Of a DNA stretch of 64,000 nucleotides, positions 1 through 8,833 are shown in pieces. The translations under genes were made by a program, and so were the position numbers. This stretch comes from Curtobacterium sp. MCJR17_020 (GTDB taxonomy: Bacteria > Actinomycetota > Actinomycetes > Actinomycetales > Microbacteriaceae), in contig NZ_CP126260.1 of NCBI RefSeq assembly GCF_003234365.2, forward strand, positions 2,170,001 to 2,234,000. Direction: 5' to 3'. The notes beneath the pieces are model-generated. The model made no database searches. It saw only the letters and a list, made by a program, of their open reading frames with translations, and was not told the DNA's origin. Every line of letters starts with the position of its first letter. The first letter of the stretch is position 1.

Positions 1-13
1 GCGACGGGTGGTG

Positions 14-619
14 CTACTTCTTGGCGCTGAGCTGCTCGATGATCGCCTTGGCGACGTCGTGCATGGTCAGGCGGCGGTCCATCGAGGCCTTCTGGATCCA
101 GCGGAACGCCTCGGGCTCGGTGAGGCCCATCTTCTCGTTGAGCAGGCCCTTGGCGCGGTCGACGAGCTTGCGGGTCTCGAAGCGCTCGACCAGGTCGGCG
201 ACCTCGGCCTCGAGCGTGATGATCTGCTGGTGCCGCGAGAGGGCGATCTCGATCGCGGGGAGCAGGTCGTTCGGGGTGAACGGCTTGACCACGTAGGCCA
301 GCGCGCCGGCCTCGGTGGCACGCTCGACGAGGTCCTTCTGGCTGAACGCCGTGAGGAGGACCACCGGAGCGATGTGGTTCTTGGACAGCTTCTCGGCTGC
401 GGAGATGCCGTCGAGCTGGGGCATCTTGACGTCCATCACGACGAGGTCGGGACGGAGGTCGGTGGCGAGCTGCACGGCGGTCTCGCCGTCGCCGGCCTCG
501 CCGACCACGTCGAACCCGTTGTCGCGGAGGATCTCGACGATGTCGAGGCGGATGAGCGACTCGTCCTCGGCGACGACGACGCGACGGGGTGCTGTTGCAG
601 TTGCTTCTGTGTCACTCAC
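14..619 (-). CDS. pdtaR: ANTAR-domain response regulator PdtaR
   Basis: Cytoplasmic response regulator of 201 aa that pairs with the histidine kinase PdtaS, which is not in this window. In the family, the ANTAR output domain binds tandem hairpins in nascent RNA and acts as an antiterminator rather than binding DNA. The receiver domain (about residues 13-125) shows the acidic pocket (AEDES), the phospho-acceptor Asp in VMDVKMP, the Thr in LLTAF and the Lys in VVKPF. The ANTAR domain follows at about 135-195 (LVDRAKGLL, FRWIQKASMDRR). Length is normal for the family. It lies just downstream of tRNA-Leu, and in many actinobacteria pdtaR sits next to pyk. Here about 8 kb of other genes separate the two. 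Identification is firm. Confidence 0.95.
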   Translation of the reverse strand: MSDTEATATAPRRVVVAEDESLIRLDIVEILRDNGFDVVGEAGDGETAVQLATDLRPDLVVMDVKMPQLDGISAAEKLSKNHIAPVVLLTAFSQKDLVERATEAGALAYVVKPFTPNDLLPAIEIALSRHQQIITLEAEVADLVERFETRKLVDRAKGLLNEKMGLTEPEAFRWIQKASMDRRLTMHDVAKAIIEQLSAKK

Positions 620-685
620 AGCCGCAAGCCTACTAGACGTCAGAAGTGCTTCATGTCAGCACACGGCTCAGGTTGCCAGAAAGCG

Positions 686-734
686 TTGTACGAGTGGCGG
701 GACGCGGTACCGGAACAGCCCCGCACGCCGTGAG
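686..734 (-). repeat. Degenerate partial copy of the tRNA-Leu 3' end
   Basis: An exact 18-base match to the tRNA acceptor end plus three downstream bases lies at 686-703 (compare 741-758). An exact match to the T-stem and variable-arm side lies at 720-734 (compare 764-778). Between them the T-loop sequence is replaced by unrelated bases that still allow a hairpin. The copy starts 55 bases from the functional gene. It lacks the anticodon arm and acceptor 5' strand, so it cannot be a tRNA. A small local duplication or the scar of an element that once used the tRNA 3' end could explain it. Confidence 0.75.
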
Positions 735-743
735 CCTGCCTTG

Positions 744-825
744 TACGAGTGGCGGGACTTGAACCCGCACGCCGTGAGGCAGAGCATTTTGAGTGCCCCG
801 TGTCTGCCGATTCCACCACACTCGC
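744..825 (-). tRNA. tRNA-Leu (anticodon CAA)
   Basis: The 82-nt gene folds as a type II tRNA. The acceptor stem GCGAGTG pairs with CACTCGT and the D-arm contains AATCGGCAGA. The anticodon stem GGGCA/TGCTC carries the loop CTCAAAA, giving anticodon CAA (reads UUG). There is a long variable arm and a T-arm GCGGG-TTCAAGT-CCCGC. The discriminator base is A and CCA is not encoded, since the sequence continues CAAGG. It lies 12 bases downstream of the histidine kinase stop on the same strand. Confidence 0.97.
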
Positions 826-837
826 GAGGCCTCCAGG

Positions 838-2346
838 CTAGCAGGGCCCCCGCCCCTCGACCGACGCCGGCAGCCGCAGCTCGAACACCGCACCGCCGAG
901 CACGTCGCCCTCGCCGCCTTCACGGTCGTCGGCGTGCTGCAGGGACCCGCCGTGCGCCTCGGCGATGCCCCGTGCGATCGGCAGGCCCAGTCCGGCCCCA
1001 CCGGAACGGGCGTCGCGAGCAGCCTCGAGGCGGACGAGTCGGTCGAACACCCGCACGCGGTCCTGGGCCGGGATCCCCGGACCGTCGTCCTCCACCCGGA
1101 GCACGGAGCGCGCTCCCCGGCCCTCGAGGGAGACGACGATCCGGCCCGCGGGTCCGGCAGCGCGGGCGGCGTTGTCGACGAGGTTGCCGACGACCTGGGC
1201 GAGCCGCTCGGCGTCGACGTCGGCGCACACGGGCCGCTCGGGCACCACGACCTCGAGCGCGACGGACGGCAGCCGCAACCGCAGCCGGTCGCCCTCCGCC
1301 ACGAGGAAGGCGCCGAGGTCCACCGGTCGTCGGTCGAGTTCGATCCCCCGGTCGAGCCGGGCCATCGTGAGCATGTCCTCGATGAGCCGCGCGGCTCGGT
1401 CTGCCTGGCGGACGACGTGCACGGCGAGCACCTCGCGCGTGGCGGCGTCGCCGCCACCGTCGCGCACGAGCGTGTCGGCCGCAGCCCGGACCCCGGCGAC
1501 CGGCGTCCGCAGCTCGTGCGCGGCGTCGGAGAGGAACGAGCGGACCCGTGCCTCTGCCGCGACGGCCTCGCGCTCCGCGCCCTCGACGGCGTCGAGCATC
1601 TCGTCCATGGCGACGGCGACGCGACCGATCTCGGTGTCCTGCCGCGAGGGTCGGAGTCGCCGTCCGCGGTCGCCGCCCGCGATCGACCGCGCGGTGGTCG
1701 CCATCTCGTCCAGCGGCCGCAGGGACCGCCGGACGACGAGCACCACACCGAGGACGGCGACGCCGAGGAACGCCGCGGAGGCACCGCCCATCACCCAGCC
1801 GAGCTGCACCAGGGTGTCCTGCACGTCGCGGGTGCCGACGGTCAGCGTGATGCGGGTGCCGTCGTCGAGCCGGCTCACGAGGGTGAGCACCCCGTCGTCC
1901 TCGCGCACGGACGACGACGTGACCGTGGCGCCGTCCGCGGTGGTCGTCGGCGTCGCCGCAGCCGTGGGTGTGGTCCCGCCGACGAGTCCGCTGCCGCGCG
2001 GCACCGTCGCCGGCAGGCCGCCGGGGTCCGGCGGGCCCGTCCGCAGCTGGTCCGGCGTCGGACCGGCCTCGACTGCCCCGCCGTCCGGCCGGACGATGCG
2101 CACCGACAGCCCCTGCGCGGAGAGCCGGTCGGCGAGGTCCTCGGCGTCGACGGTCCCGACGAGTGCGGCGGCGGCCGATGCGCGGTCGCGGAGCCGATCC
2201 TCGGCCTGGGCGCGCAGCCGGATGCCGAGCAGCACCTCGACGGCGACCGCCAGTCCGGCGAGCAGCACCGCGAGCAGGACCACGATCGCGACGACGGTGC
2301 GCAGCCGCAACGAGGTCGTGCGGAGCGGGCCGCTGTCGACCGTCAC
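838..2346 (-). CDS. Two-component sensor histidine kinase (OmpR-partner type)
   Basis: Membrane histidine kinase of about 502 aa. It has a first transmembrane helix near residues 10-32 and an extracytoplasmic sensor region of about 150 residues that is rich in Thr/Pro in its middle. A second helix lies near 185-208, followed by a HAMP linker (RRSLRPLDEM), the H-box SDAAHELRTP, the N-box GNLVDNAARA, and ATPase G-boxes DDGPGIP and GAGLGLPIA. The GTG start at 2346 overlaps the stop of the upstream response regulator by four bases (GTGA), so the two are translationally coupled. The signal sensed is unknown. It is cotranscribed with its regulator and divergent from a small secreted protein that is a plausible target. 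Confidence 0.93.
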   Translation of the reverse strand: MTVDSGPLRTTSLRLRTVVAIVVLLAVLLAGLAVAVEVLLGIRLRAQAEDRLRDRASAAAALVGTVDAEDLADRLSAQGLSVRIVRPDGGAVEAGPTPDQLRTGPPDPGGLPATVPRGSGLVGGTTPTAAATPTTTADGATVTSSSVREDDGVLTLVSRLDDGTRITLTVGTRDVQDTLVQLGWVMGGASAAFLGVAVLGVVLVVRRSLRPLDEMATTARSIAGGDRGRRLRPSRQDTEIGRVAVAMDEMLDAVEGAEREAVAAEARVRSFLSDAAHELRTPVAGVRAAADTLVRDGGGDAATREVLAVHVVRQADRAARLIEDMLTMARLDRGIELDRRPVDLGAFLVAEGDRLRLRLPSVALEVVVPERPVCADVDAERLAQVVGNLVDNAARAAGPAGRIVVSLEGRGARSVLRVEDDGPGIPAQDRVRVFDRLVRLEAARDARSGGAGLGLPIARGIAEAHGGSLQHADDREGGEGDVLGGAVFELRLPASVEGRGPC

Positions 2347-3035
2347 GCTGCCGTCCGCTCGTCGCTCAGCCGGTACCCGATGCCGCGCACGGTGTGCACG
2401 AGCCGCGGCCCGTGCGCCTCCATCTTCCGTCGGAGGGCGCTGAGGTGGACCTCGACGACGTTCGCCGCGACGTCGTCGTAGCCCCACACCTGCGTCGTGA
2501 TCTGCCCCTTCGACACGGTGCGCCCCCGGCTCTCGGCGAGGAACCGCAGCAGGCGGAACTCCGTCGCGGTGAGGTCGAGCAGGACCCCGGCACGCCGAGC
2601 GGTGGCGGCGTCCGGGTCGAGGACGAGGTCGCCGACCTCGACGACCGACGGGATCCGCCCGCGCCGCCGGAGCACCGCCGTCACCCGCGCCACCAGCTCG
2701 GCCATCGCGAACGGTTTCACCACGTAGTCGTCGGCGCCCTCGGCGAAGCCGCGCAACCGCTCGTCGAGCTCGTCCCGCGCGGTCATCATCACCACGGCGG
2801 CGTCCGAGGTGGAGCGCACCCGACCGGCGAGCACGATGCCGCTCGGCCCGGGCAGCATCCAGTCCAGCAGGACGAGGTCGGGCGCGGCGCGGCGGAGGTC
2901 CTCGACGAGGTCGCGTCCGTCGGACGCCTCGGCGACCAGGAAGCCCTCCGCACGCAGGGTCGTCGCGACGGAGGTCCGGATGGAGTCGTCGTCGTCGACG
3001 ACCAGGATTCGAGCGGGAACAGGCACGGCGGACAC
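2343..3035 (-). CDS. OmpR/PhoB-family response regulator
   Basis: DNA-binding response regulator of about 230 aa. The receiver domain has the acidic pair (VVDDDDS), phospho-acceptor Asp in LLDWMLPG, Thr in MMTARDE and Lys in VVKPFAM. The C-terminal winged helix (about residues 130-228) contains LTATEFRLL, the recognition-helix region VVEVHLSALRRK and the HTVRGIGYRL ending of OmpR/PhoB output domains. A GTG at 3035 is preferred because GGAG lies nine bases upstream. An in-frame GTG at 3026 is an alternative. It is coupled to the downstream kinase by a GTGA overlap. A tandem 8-bp repeat with 11-bp spacing lies in the divergent promoter region just upstream and is a likely binding site. Confidence 0.94.
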   Translation of the reverse strand: MSAVPVPARILVVDDDDSIRTSVATTLRAEGFLVAEASDGRDLVEDLRRAAPDLVLLDWMLPGPSGIVLAGRVRSTSDAAVVMMTARDELDERLRGFAEGADDYVVKPFAMAELVARVTAVLRRRGRIPSVVEVGDLVLDPDAATARRAGVLLDLTATEFRLLRFLAESRGRTVSKGQITTQVWGYDDVAANVVEVHLSALRRKMEAHGPRLVHTVRGIGYRLSDERTAA

Positions 3036-3086
3036 CGTAGGGCGCTCCGGCGGCCACCGAGCATGGAGGACGCTGGAGAACCCCTG

Positions 3087-3105
3087 TGCTTCAGGCATGC
3101 TTCAG
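3087..3105. promoter_or_regulatory. Tandem TGCTTCAG repeat, putative response-regulator box
   Basis: TGCTTCAG occurs at 3087-3094 and again at 3098-3105, in the same orientation and exactly 11 bp apart. Direct repeats at one-turn spacing are the usual target of OmpR/PhoB-type regulators. The site lies between the divergently transcribed response regulator (start 3035) and the small secreted protein (start 3174), so it could serve autoregulation, target control or both. The assignment is by position and geometry only. Confidence 0.55.
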
Positions 3106-3173
3106 ATTCGGACTCGAGCGTCGTCTCCAGCGGCGGATCACCCGGATCCGCCCGGTCACGGAACGGAACCACC

Positions 3174-3632
3174 ATGCTCGACGAACGAGACGACTCGACC
3201 ACCACCGCCACCCCGCGACGCGGCGCACTCCTGCGACGGGTCGGGATCGGCACGGCCGCAGCCGCGGCGCTGGTGCTCGGCGGGTTCGGCATCGCCACGG
3301 CGAACGCCGCGACGACCACCCCGGCGCCGAGCGCCCCGACCGGCGCGGCCACACCGGCCCCGGTTCCGTCGGACGGCGACACCGCGACGGTGCCCGCACC
3401 GCCCGAGGGCGGCCCCGCGACGGCGCCCGGCTGCACCGCACTGCCGAAGGCCGGCGGTCCCGCGACCGTGCCCGCGCCGCCGAAGGGCGCCGAGGGGAAG
3501 GCACCCACCCCGCCGAAGGACGGCGCGAAGGCCACGACGCCCACCCCGCCGAAGGACGGCGCGAAGGCCACGACGCCCACCCCGCCGGTGCCCGACGCGA
3601 CCACCACGGCGGCGCCGACCTCCGGCTCCTGA
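3174..3632 (+). CDS. Small secreted or anchored Pro/Ala/Thr-rich protein
   Basis: Predicted protein of 152 aa with no recognised domain. A basic N-terminus (RRGALLRRVG) precedes a hydrophobic stretch at about residues 24-43 and a signal-peptidase-like ANA-A site near residue 45, so it is probably exported. The mature part is low complexity, dominated by Pro, Ala, Thr, Lys and Gly. It contains two identical copies of PTPPKDGAKATT (residues about 111-134) preceded by diverged copies such as PAPPKGAEGKA. It has a single Cys. The gene is divergent from a two-component system and follows a tandem-repeat operator-like site, so it may be that system's target. Low-complexity high-GC sequence makes spurious coding possible. 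The signal-peptide structure argues for a real gene. Confidence 0.7.
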   Translation: MLDERDDSTTTATPRRGALLRRVGIGTAAAAALVLGGFGIATANAATTTPAPSAPTGAATPAPVPSDGDTATVPAPPEGGPATAPGCTALPKAGGPATVPAPPKGAEGKAPTPPKDGAKATTPTPPKDGAKATTPTPPVPDATTTAAPTSGS

Positions 3633-3711
3633 TCACCAGGCCGGGAGGCGCGCGCCGTCAGCGGTCCCGACCGCGCGGGGCGTGCCTCCAGGCCGGGTCG
3701 TCCCGACCGGC

Positions 3712-4890
3712 TCAGGGACCCTCGAGCGCCTCGATCGCCGCCACGAGACCAGCCCGTCGCGGCGACCGCCGCGGCAGGACCGCGAGCAGCGCGCGGAGCA
3801 CGCGCGCGTCCGCCGCCCCGTCCGGCGTCCGCGCCCACGCGAGCAGCGCCTCGACGCTGCCGTCCGCGACGACCGACTCGCGGAACCGACCGCGCACCAG
3901 GTCGCGCACGGCGTCCACCCCCGGCGCAGCCGACCCCGGCAGGACCGGTCCGGTGTACCGGTCGACGGCCTGGAGGCGCGCCCCGCGGTCGAGCGCGGAC
4001 AGCACGGTGTCGACGTCGGTCGCCATCCCGGTCACCCGGTACGGTCGCGACGTCACGGTCACGCCCGACGCGTGCTCCGCGAGGACCCGTCGGAGCCGCA
4101 CCACCTCGGCGCGCAGCGTCACGACGGCGCCGGCGTCGCCGTACACGGCCTGCGCGAGGTCGGCGGCCGCCAACCCGTCGGGGTGGGCGGCGAGGACGAC
4201 CAGGAGCTCGGAGTGCCGCGCGGACAGGTGGACCCGGCGGTCGTGGACGCGCAGGACGGCGGTGTCGGTGCCGAGGACCGACAGCTCTGCGTCCGGTGCG
4301 CGCGGCGTCGACGCGGCGGACCCCGGCACCCGGCTCGCGGCCAGCGCGAGCTGGGCCTCGGCGGCGGCGACCGTGGCCGCGAGCAGTGAGAGGGTGTGCC
4401 GTTCGACGGCCCGGTCGTCACCCGTCAGGTCGAGCACGCCGACGGTGGCCCCGTGGGCATCGTGCACGGGCACGGCGGTGCACGACCACGGCTTGACGGC
4501 GTTGGCGTAGTGCTCGTCAGAGCGGATCTGCACCGGCCGGTCGAGCCGCAGGGCGGTCCCGGGCGCGCTCGTGCCCACACGGTCCTCGGCCCAGTCGGCC
4601 CCGGGGACGAAGCCCATGTCCTCGGCCGCACGCCGGGCCGTCCGCGCGCCGTCGACCCACACCAACCGACCGGAGGCGTCACCCACGGCGACGACGCAGC
4701 CGGCGGACCGGGTGTCGTCGAGCAGCAGGTGCCGGACGACGGGCAGCAGGGTGGCGAGGGGGCCGTCCCGGCGGGCGGCGTCGAGTTCGTCGTCACCGAG
4801 CGCGAGGGCGGGGACACCGTCCGGGTCGACCGCCGCAGACCGTCGCCAGGACGCGGCGACGAGCGGGCGGAGCGGGTCGGGTGCGCGCAT
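3712..4890 (-). CDS. GAF-domain transcriptional regulator of the aldehyde cassette
   Basis: Protein of about 392 aa resembling the N-terminal sensory half of AcoR/FhlA-like activators but without the AAA+ sigma-54 domain. A PLVAASWRRS motif at the N-terminus and a GAF domain (about residues 55-185, with WCVVAVGD-like and TSAPGTAL stretches) are followed by a winged-helix-like segment (about 215-310: LSARHSELLVVLA, LRAEVVRLRRVL). This truncated architecture occurs in actinobacteria beside aldehyde and alcohol dehydrogenase genes. The ATG at 4890 is chosen because GGAGG lies four bases upstream. An in-frame ATG at 4920 has no such site. It lies 52 bp downstream of the DUF779 gene on the same strand, which suggests cassette-specific regulation. 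Confidence 0.8.
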   Translation of the reverse strand: MRAPDPLRPLVAASWRRSAAVDPDGVPALALGDDELDAARRDGPLATLLPVVRHLLLDDTRSAGCVVAVGDASGRLVWVDGARTARRAAEDMGFVPGADWAEDRVGTSAPGTALRLDRPVQIRSDEHYANAVKPWSCTAVPVHDAHGATVGVLDLTGDDRAVERHTLSLLAATVAAAEAQLALAASRVPGSAASTPRAPDAELSVLGTDTAVLRVHDRRVHLSARHSELLVVLAAHPDGLAAADLAQAVYGDAGAVVTLRAEVVRLRRVLAEHASGVTVTSRPYRVTGMATDVDTVLSALDRGARLQAVDRYTGPVLPGSAAPGVDAVRDLVRGRFRESVVADGSVEALLAWARTPDGAADARVLRALLAVLPRRSPRRAGLVAAIEALEGP

Positions 4891-4942
4891 GCGTCCTCCG
4901 ATCGACCCCACCCGCCGCACCGTCGCGACGAGTACGGCCAGC

Positions 4943-5340
4943 CTACGTCCGGTGCGCGACCGGGACCAGGCCGAGATCCGCCAGCTCGGCGTCGTCGAAC
5001 ATCCGCGACCGGGTCAGGAACCGCTTGCCCTCGGGGCTCTCGACCGAGAACCCGCCGCCGCGCCCGTCGACGACGTCGATGGTCAGGTGCGTGTACTTCC
5101 AGTACTCGAACTGCGACACCGACATGTACACCTCGACGGGGTCGATGCCGTCGACCTCGAGTGCCCCGAGCAGCACGTCGCCGGAGCCCGTCCGGAACAT
5201 GCCGACGGGGTAGCACATCGGGCTCGAGCCGTCGCAGCAGCCGCCCGACTGGTGGAACATCAGCGGGCCGTGCCGGGCGGCGAGGGTGCGCAGGAGCTCC
5301 CCCGCCGCCGGCGTGACCGCCACGCGAGCGGTGTCGGGCA

Positions 5341-5341
<1 letters not shown>
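4943..5341 (-). CDS. DUF779 family protein, aldehyde dehydrogenase-associated
   Basis: Cytoplasmic protein of 132 aa matching DUF779. Characteristic pieces are MFHQSGGCCDGSSPMCY near residues 28-44, with three cysteines that could bind metal, and the EYWKYTHLTIDVVDGRGGGFS block near 80-100. Members are almost always next to aldehyde or alcohol dehydrogenases in actinobacteria, and an accessory or chaperone-like role has been proposed. The molecular function is not established. The start codon shares one base with the aldehyde dehydrogenase stop (TGATG), so translation is coupled. Confidence 0.9.
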
Positions 5342-6882
<1,541 letters not shown>

Positions 6883-7065
6883 GGTGGTGGCCTTTCGACG
6901 ACGCTGTCGGGGCACGCACGGTTCGCGTGCTGCTCGCACCGTACGAGCGCGAGGGTTGCATCCGGTTGCACGGGCTCGCGCCCGCTCGGGTCCGAGGACC
7001 GCACGGGCTCGCCGTCGGCCGGGTAGCGTTCGGGACTCCAGCGGGTCCGATCAGGAGGAGTGTCC
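6883..7065. promoter_or_regulatory. Divergent promoter region with GGTTGCA repeats
   Basis: This 183-bp gap lies between divergent starts. GGTTGCA occurs at 6954-6960 and 6964-6970, a direct repeat with 10-bp period on one helical face. A separate imperfect palindrome GCACG-N5-CGTGC lies near 6916-6930. These are the best candidates for binding of the cassette's GAF regulator. No convincing -10 and -35 pair stands out in this GC-rich stretch. Confidence 0.45.
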
Positions 7066-7605
7066 GTGGATTCTCGTGCCGTCCGCACGTTCCGGGTGTT
7101 CGTCGTCGTCACGGCGGTCGTCGCGATCGCCCTGGGGATCGTCGCCATCGTGTGGCCGCGGCCGTCGCTCGTCCTCGTGGCGCTGCTGTTCGGTGTGTAC
7201 CTCGTCGTCGCCGGCGCCCTGCGGGTCGTGGCTGCGGCGCGCGGGCACGGGACGCCGACGGTGTGGCGGTGGACCTCCGGGGTCGTCGGTGCGCTCGTCG
7301 CGGTCGCCGGACTCGTCGCGCTGCTCGACCCGGCGATCCCCCTGGTCGTCTACGCCGTGCTCGCCGGGGTCGGCTTCGTGGTCGAGGGGATCGTGTCGAT
7401 CGTGGGCGGCCTCGTCGGCCACCCCGGGTCGTCCCGGGTCCCGACCCTGGTGAGTGGCGTGTTGTCGATCCTCGGCGGCGTCGTCGTGCTCGTCGCACCC
7501 GGCCTCGCACTCACCGTGTTCATGGTCTTCGCCGGGATCGCCCTCATCGTCGTCGGCGCCGCGGCCCTGCTGCTGCTCCCGCCGCGAGCCGCCGTCCGCC
7601 GCTAG
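7066..7605 (+). CDS. DUF308/HdeD-like membrane protein
   Basis: Integral membrane protein of about 179 aa with six hydrophobic segments spaced as in the HdeD/DUF308 family, for example VFVVVTAVVAIALGIVAIVW near the N-terminus and ALTVFMVFAGIALIVVGA near the end. Family members are small six-helix proteins. HdeD in E. coli is linked to acid resistance, but a role here is unknown. The GTG at 7066 is chosen because AGGAGG ends seven bases upstream. A GTG at 7060 would leave only one base of spacing. It runs tail to tail with the ferritin/VIT1 gene, with only three bases between the stops. Confidence 0.88.
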   Translation: MDSRAVRTFRVFVVVTAVVAIALGIVAIVWPRPSLVLVALLFGVYLVVAGALRVVAAARGHGTPTVWRWTSGVVGALVAVAGLVALLDPAIPLVVYAVLAGVGFVVEGIVSIVGGLVGHPGSSRVPTLVSGVLSILGGVVVLVAPGLALTVFMVFAGIALIVVGAAALLLLPPRAAVRR

Positions 7606-7608
7606 GCG

Positions 7609-8703
7609 TCAGGCGGCCCCGGTGCCGAACAGCAGCCCGAGCGCGTAGGTCACGACCGCGGCGCCGAACCCGATCGCCAGCTGCCGGAACGCCCGCTTGC
7701 CCGGCGACGCACCGCTCAGCACGCCGACGACCGCACCGGTCCCGAGCAGGGCGAGTCCGACGAGCGTGCCGGCGACCGCGATCGCCGCCCACCCCTGCAT
7801 GCCGAACAGGAACGGCAGCACCGGGATGATGGCGCCCGACGCGAAGAACAGGAAGCTCGACACCGCGGCGCTCAGGCCGTTGCCCACCGCCTCGTGGTCG
7901 TCGGTGACGGTGACCGGACCGGTCGACGGGTGTCGCTCACCGATGCCGGACAGCACCTGCGCCGCGTGCTCGGTCGCCTCGGCCTCGGACATCCCGCGGG
8001 CGCGGTACACCAAGGCCAGCTCGTTCGCGTCGACGTCGAGGTCCGCGACGGCGCGGCCGGCCTCGGGGTGCGGTGCGGAGGCCTCGAGCAGTTCGCGCTG
8101 CGACCGGACCGACACGTACTCCCCCGCACCCATCGACAGGGCGCCGGCGAGCAGACCCGCGATGCCGCTCAGCAGGACGAAGTGCCGGTCGGCGCCCGAC
8201 GCGCTGATGCCGATGATGAGGGCCAGGTTCGACACGAGTCCGTCGTTGGCGCCGAAGACCGCCGCGCGGAACGTGCCCGACAACCGCATCCGACCGCGGT
8301 TCGCGAGCCCGCGCACCACCTCGCCGTGGATGCGCTCGTCGGCCGCCATGCTCGCGGTCGCGTCGTCGTCGTCGGCGTACGGCGAGCGGTCCTCGGCGCG
8401 CTGCATCAACGCGAGGACGAACACCGACCCGAACCGCTTCGCCAGCGTCGCGAGGACCCGGGTGCGCAGACTGCCCCGCTGCGGACGTCCGACGTCGTCA
8501 CCGAGCAGGTCGAGCCAGTGCTGCTCGTGCCGTCCCTCGGCCTCGGCCAGCGCGGCCAGGATCTCGCGTTCCTCGCCGGACCGCCGCGCGGCCAGGTTGC
8601 GGTACACAGCGCCCTCGGCGCGTTCGTCGGCCAGGTAGCGGCGCCAGCGGCGGACGTCGGCGCGCGGCGCCGGGTGTTCGGTCTGGAGGCTCACAGCAGC
8701 CAT
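7609..8703 (-). CDS. Membrane-bound ferritin / VIT1 fusion (MbfA-like)
   Basis: Protein of 364 aa combining a ferritin-like diiron domain (about residues 15-155) with a CCC1/VIT1-type transporter domain (about 160-364). The first part has carboxylate and His ligand patterns (RNLAARRSGEEREI, AEAEGRHEQHW, DERIHGEVV). The second contains AAVFGANDGLVSNLALIIG and GLLAGALSMGAGEYVSVRSQ, hallmarks of VIT1. The same architecture in MbfA of alpha-proteobacteria exports iron and protects against peroxide. Iron or manganese detoxification is inferred here. The ATG at 8703 is the start that leaves a complete ferritin domain. Confidence 0.9.
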   Translation of the reverse strand: MAAVSLQTEHPAPRADVRRWRRYLADERAEGAVYRNLAARRSGEEREILAALAEAEGRHEQHWLDLLGDDVGRPQRGSLRTRVLATLAKRFGSVFVLALMQRAEDRSPYADDDDATASMAADERIHGEVVRGLANRGRMRLSGTFRAAVFGANDGLVSNLALIIGISASGADRHFVLLSGIAGLLAGALSMGAGEYVSVRSQRELLEASAPHPEAGRAVADLDVDANELALVYRARGMSEAEATEHAAQVLSGIGERHPSTGPVTVTDDHEAVGNGLSAAVSSFLFFASGAIIPVLPFLFGMQGWAAIAVAGTLVGLALLGTGAVVGVLSGASPGKRAFRQLAIGFGAAVVTYALGLLFGTGAA

Positions 8704-8833
8704 CCTGCCGCCTGCGGCCGACCGGTGGTCATCACCAGGGCCGTGGAGACGCGGCGGGGCGCGGACCGGAGGCGACGCGTGGTCGTGCGCCGTGCCTCCT
8801 GTCCGCGCCCTGTCGGCGTCGGGATCCTGCGGA

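Noticed and set aside
686..734. A second tRNA-Leu gene
   Set aside because: No anticodon arm and no acceptor 5' strand, and the T-loop is replaced.
793..3057. Long reading frames on both strands over the two-component genes
   Set aside because: High GC removes stops in other frames; products lack domains while the minus-strand kinase and regulator match families throughout.
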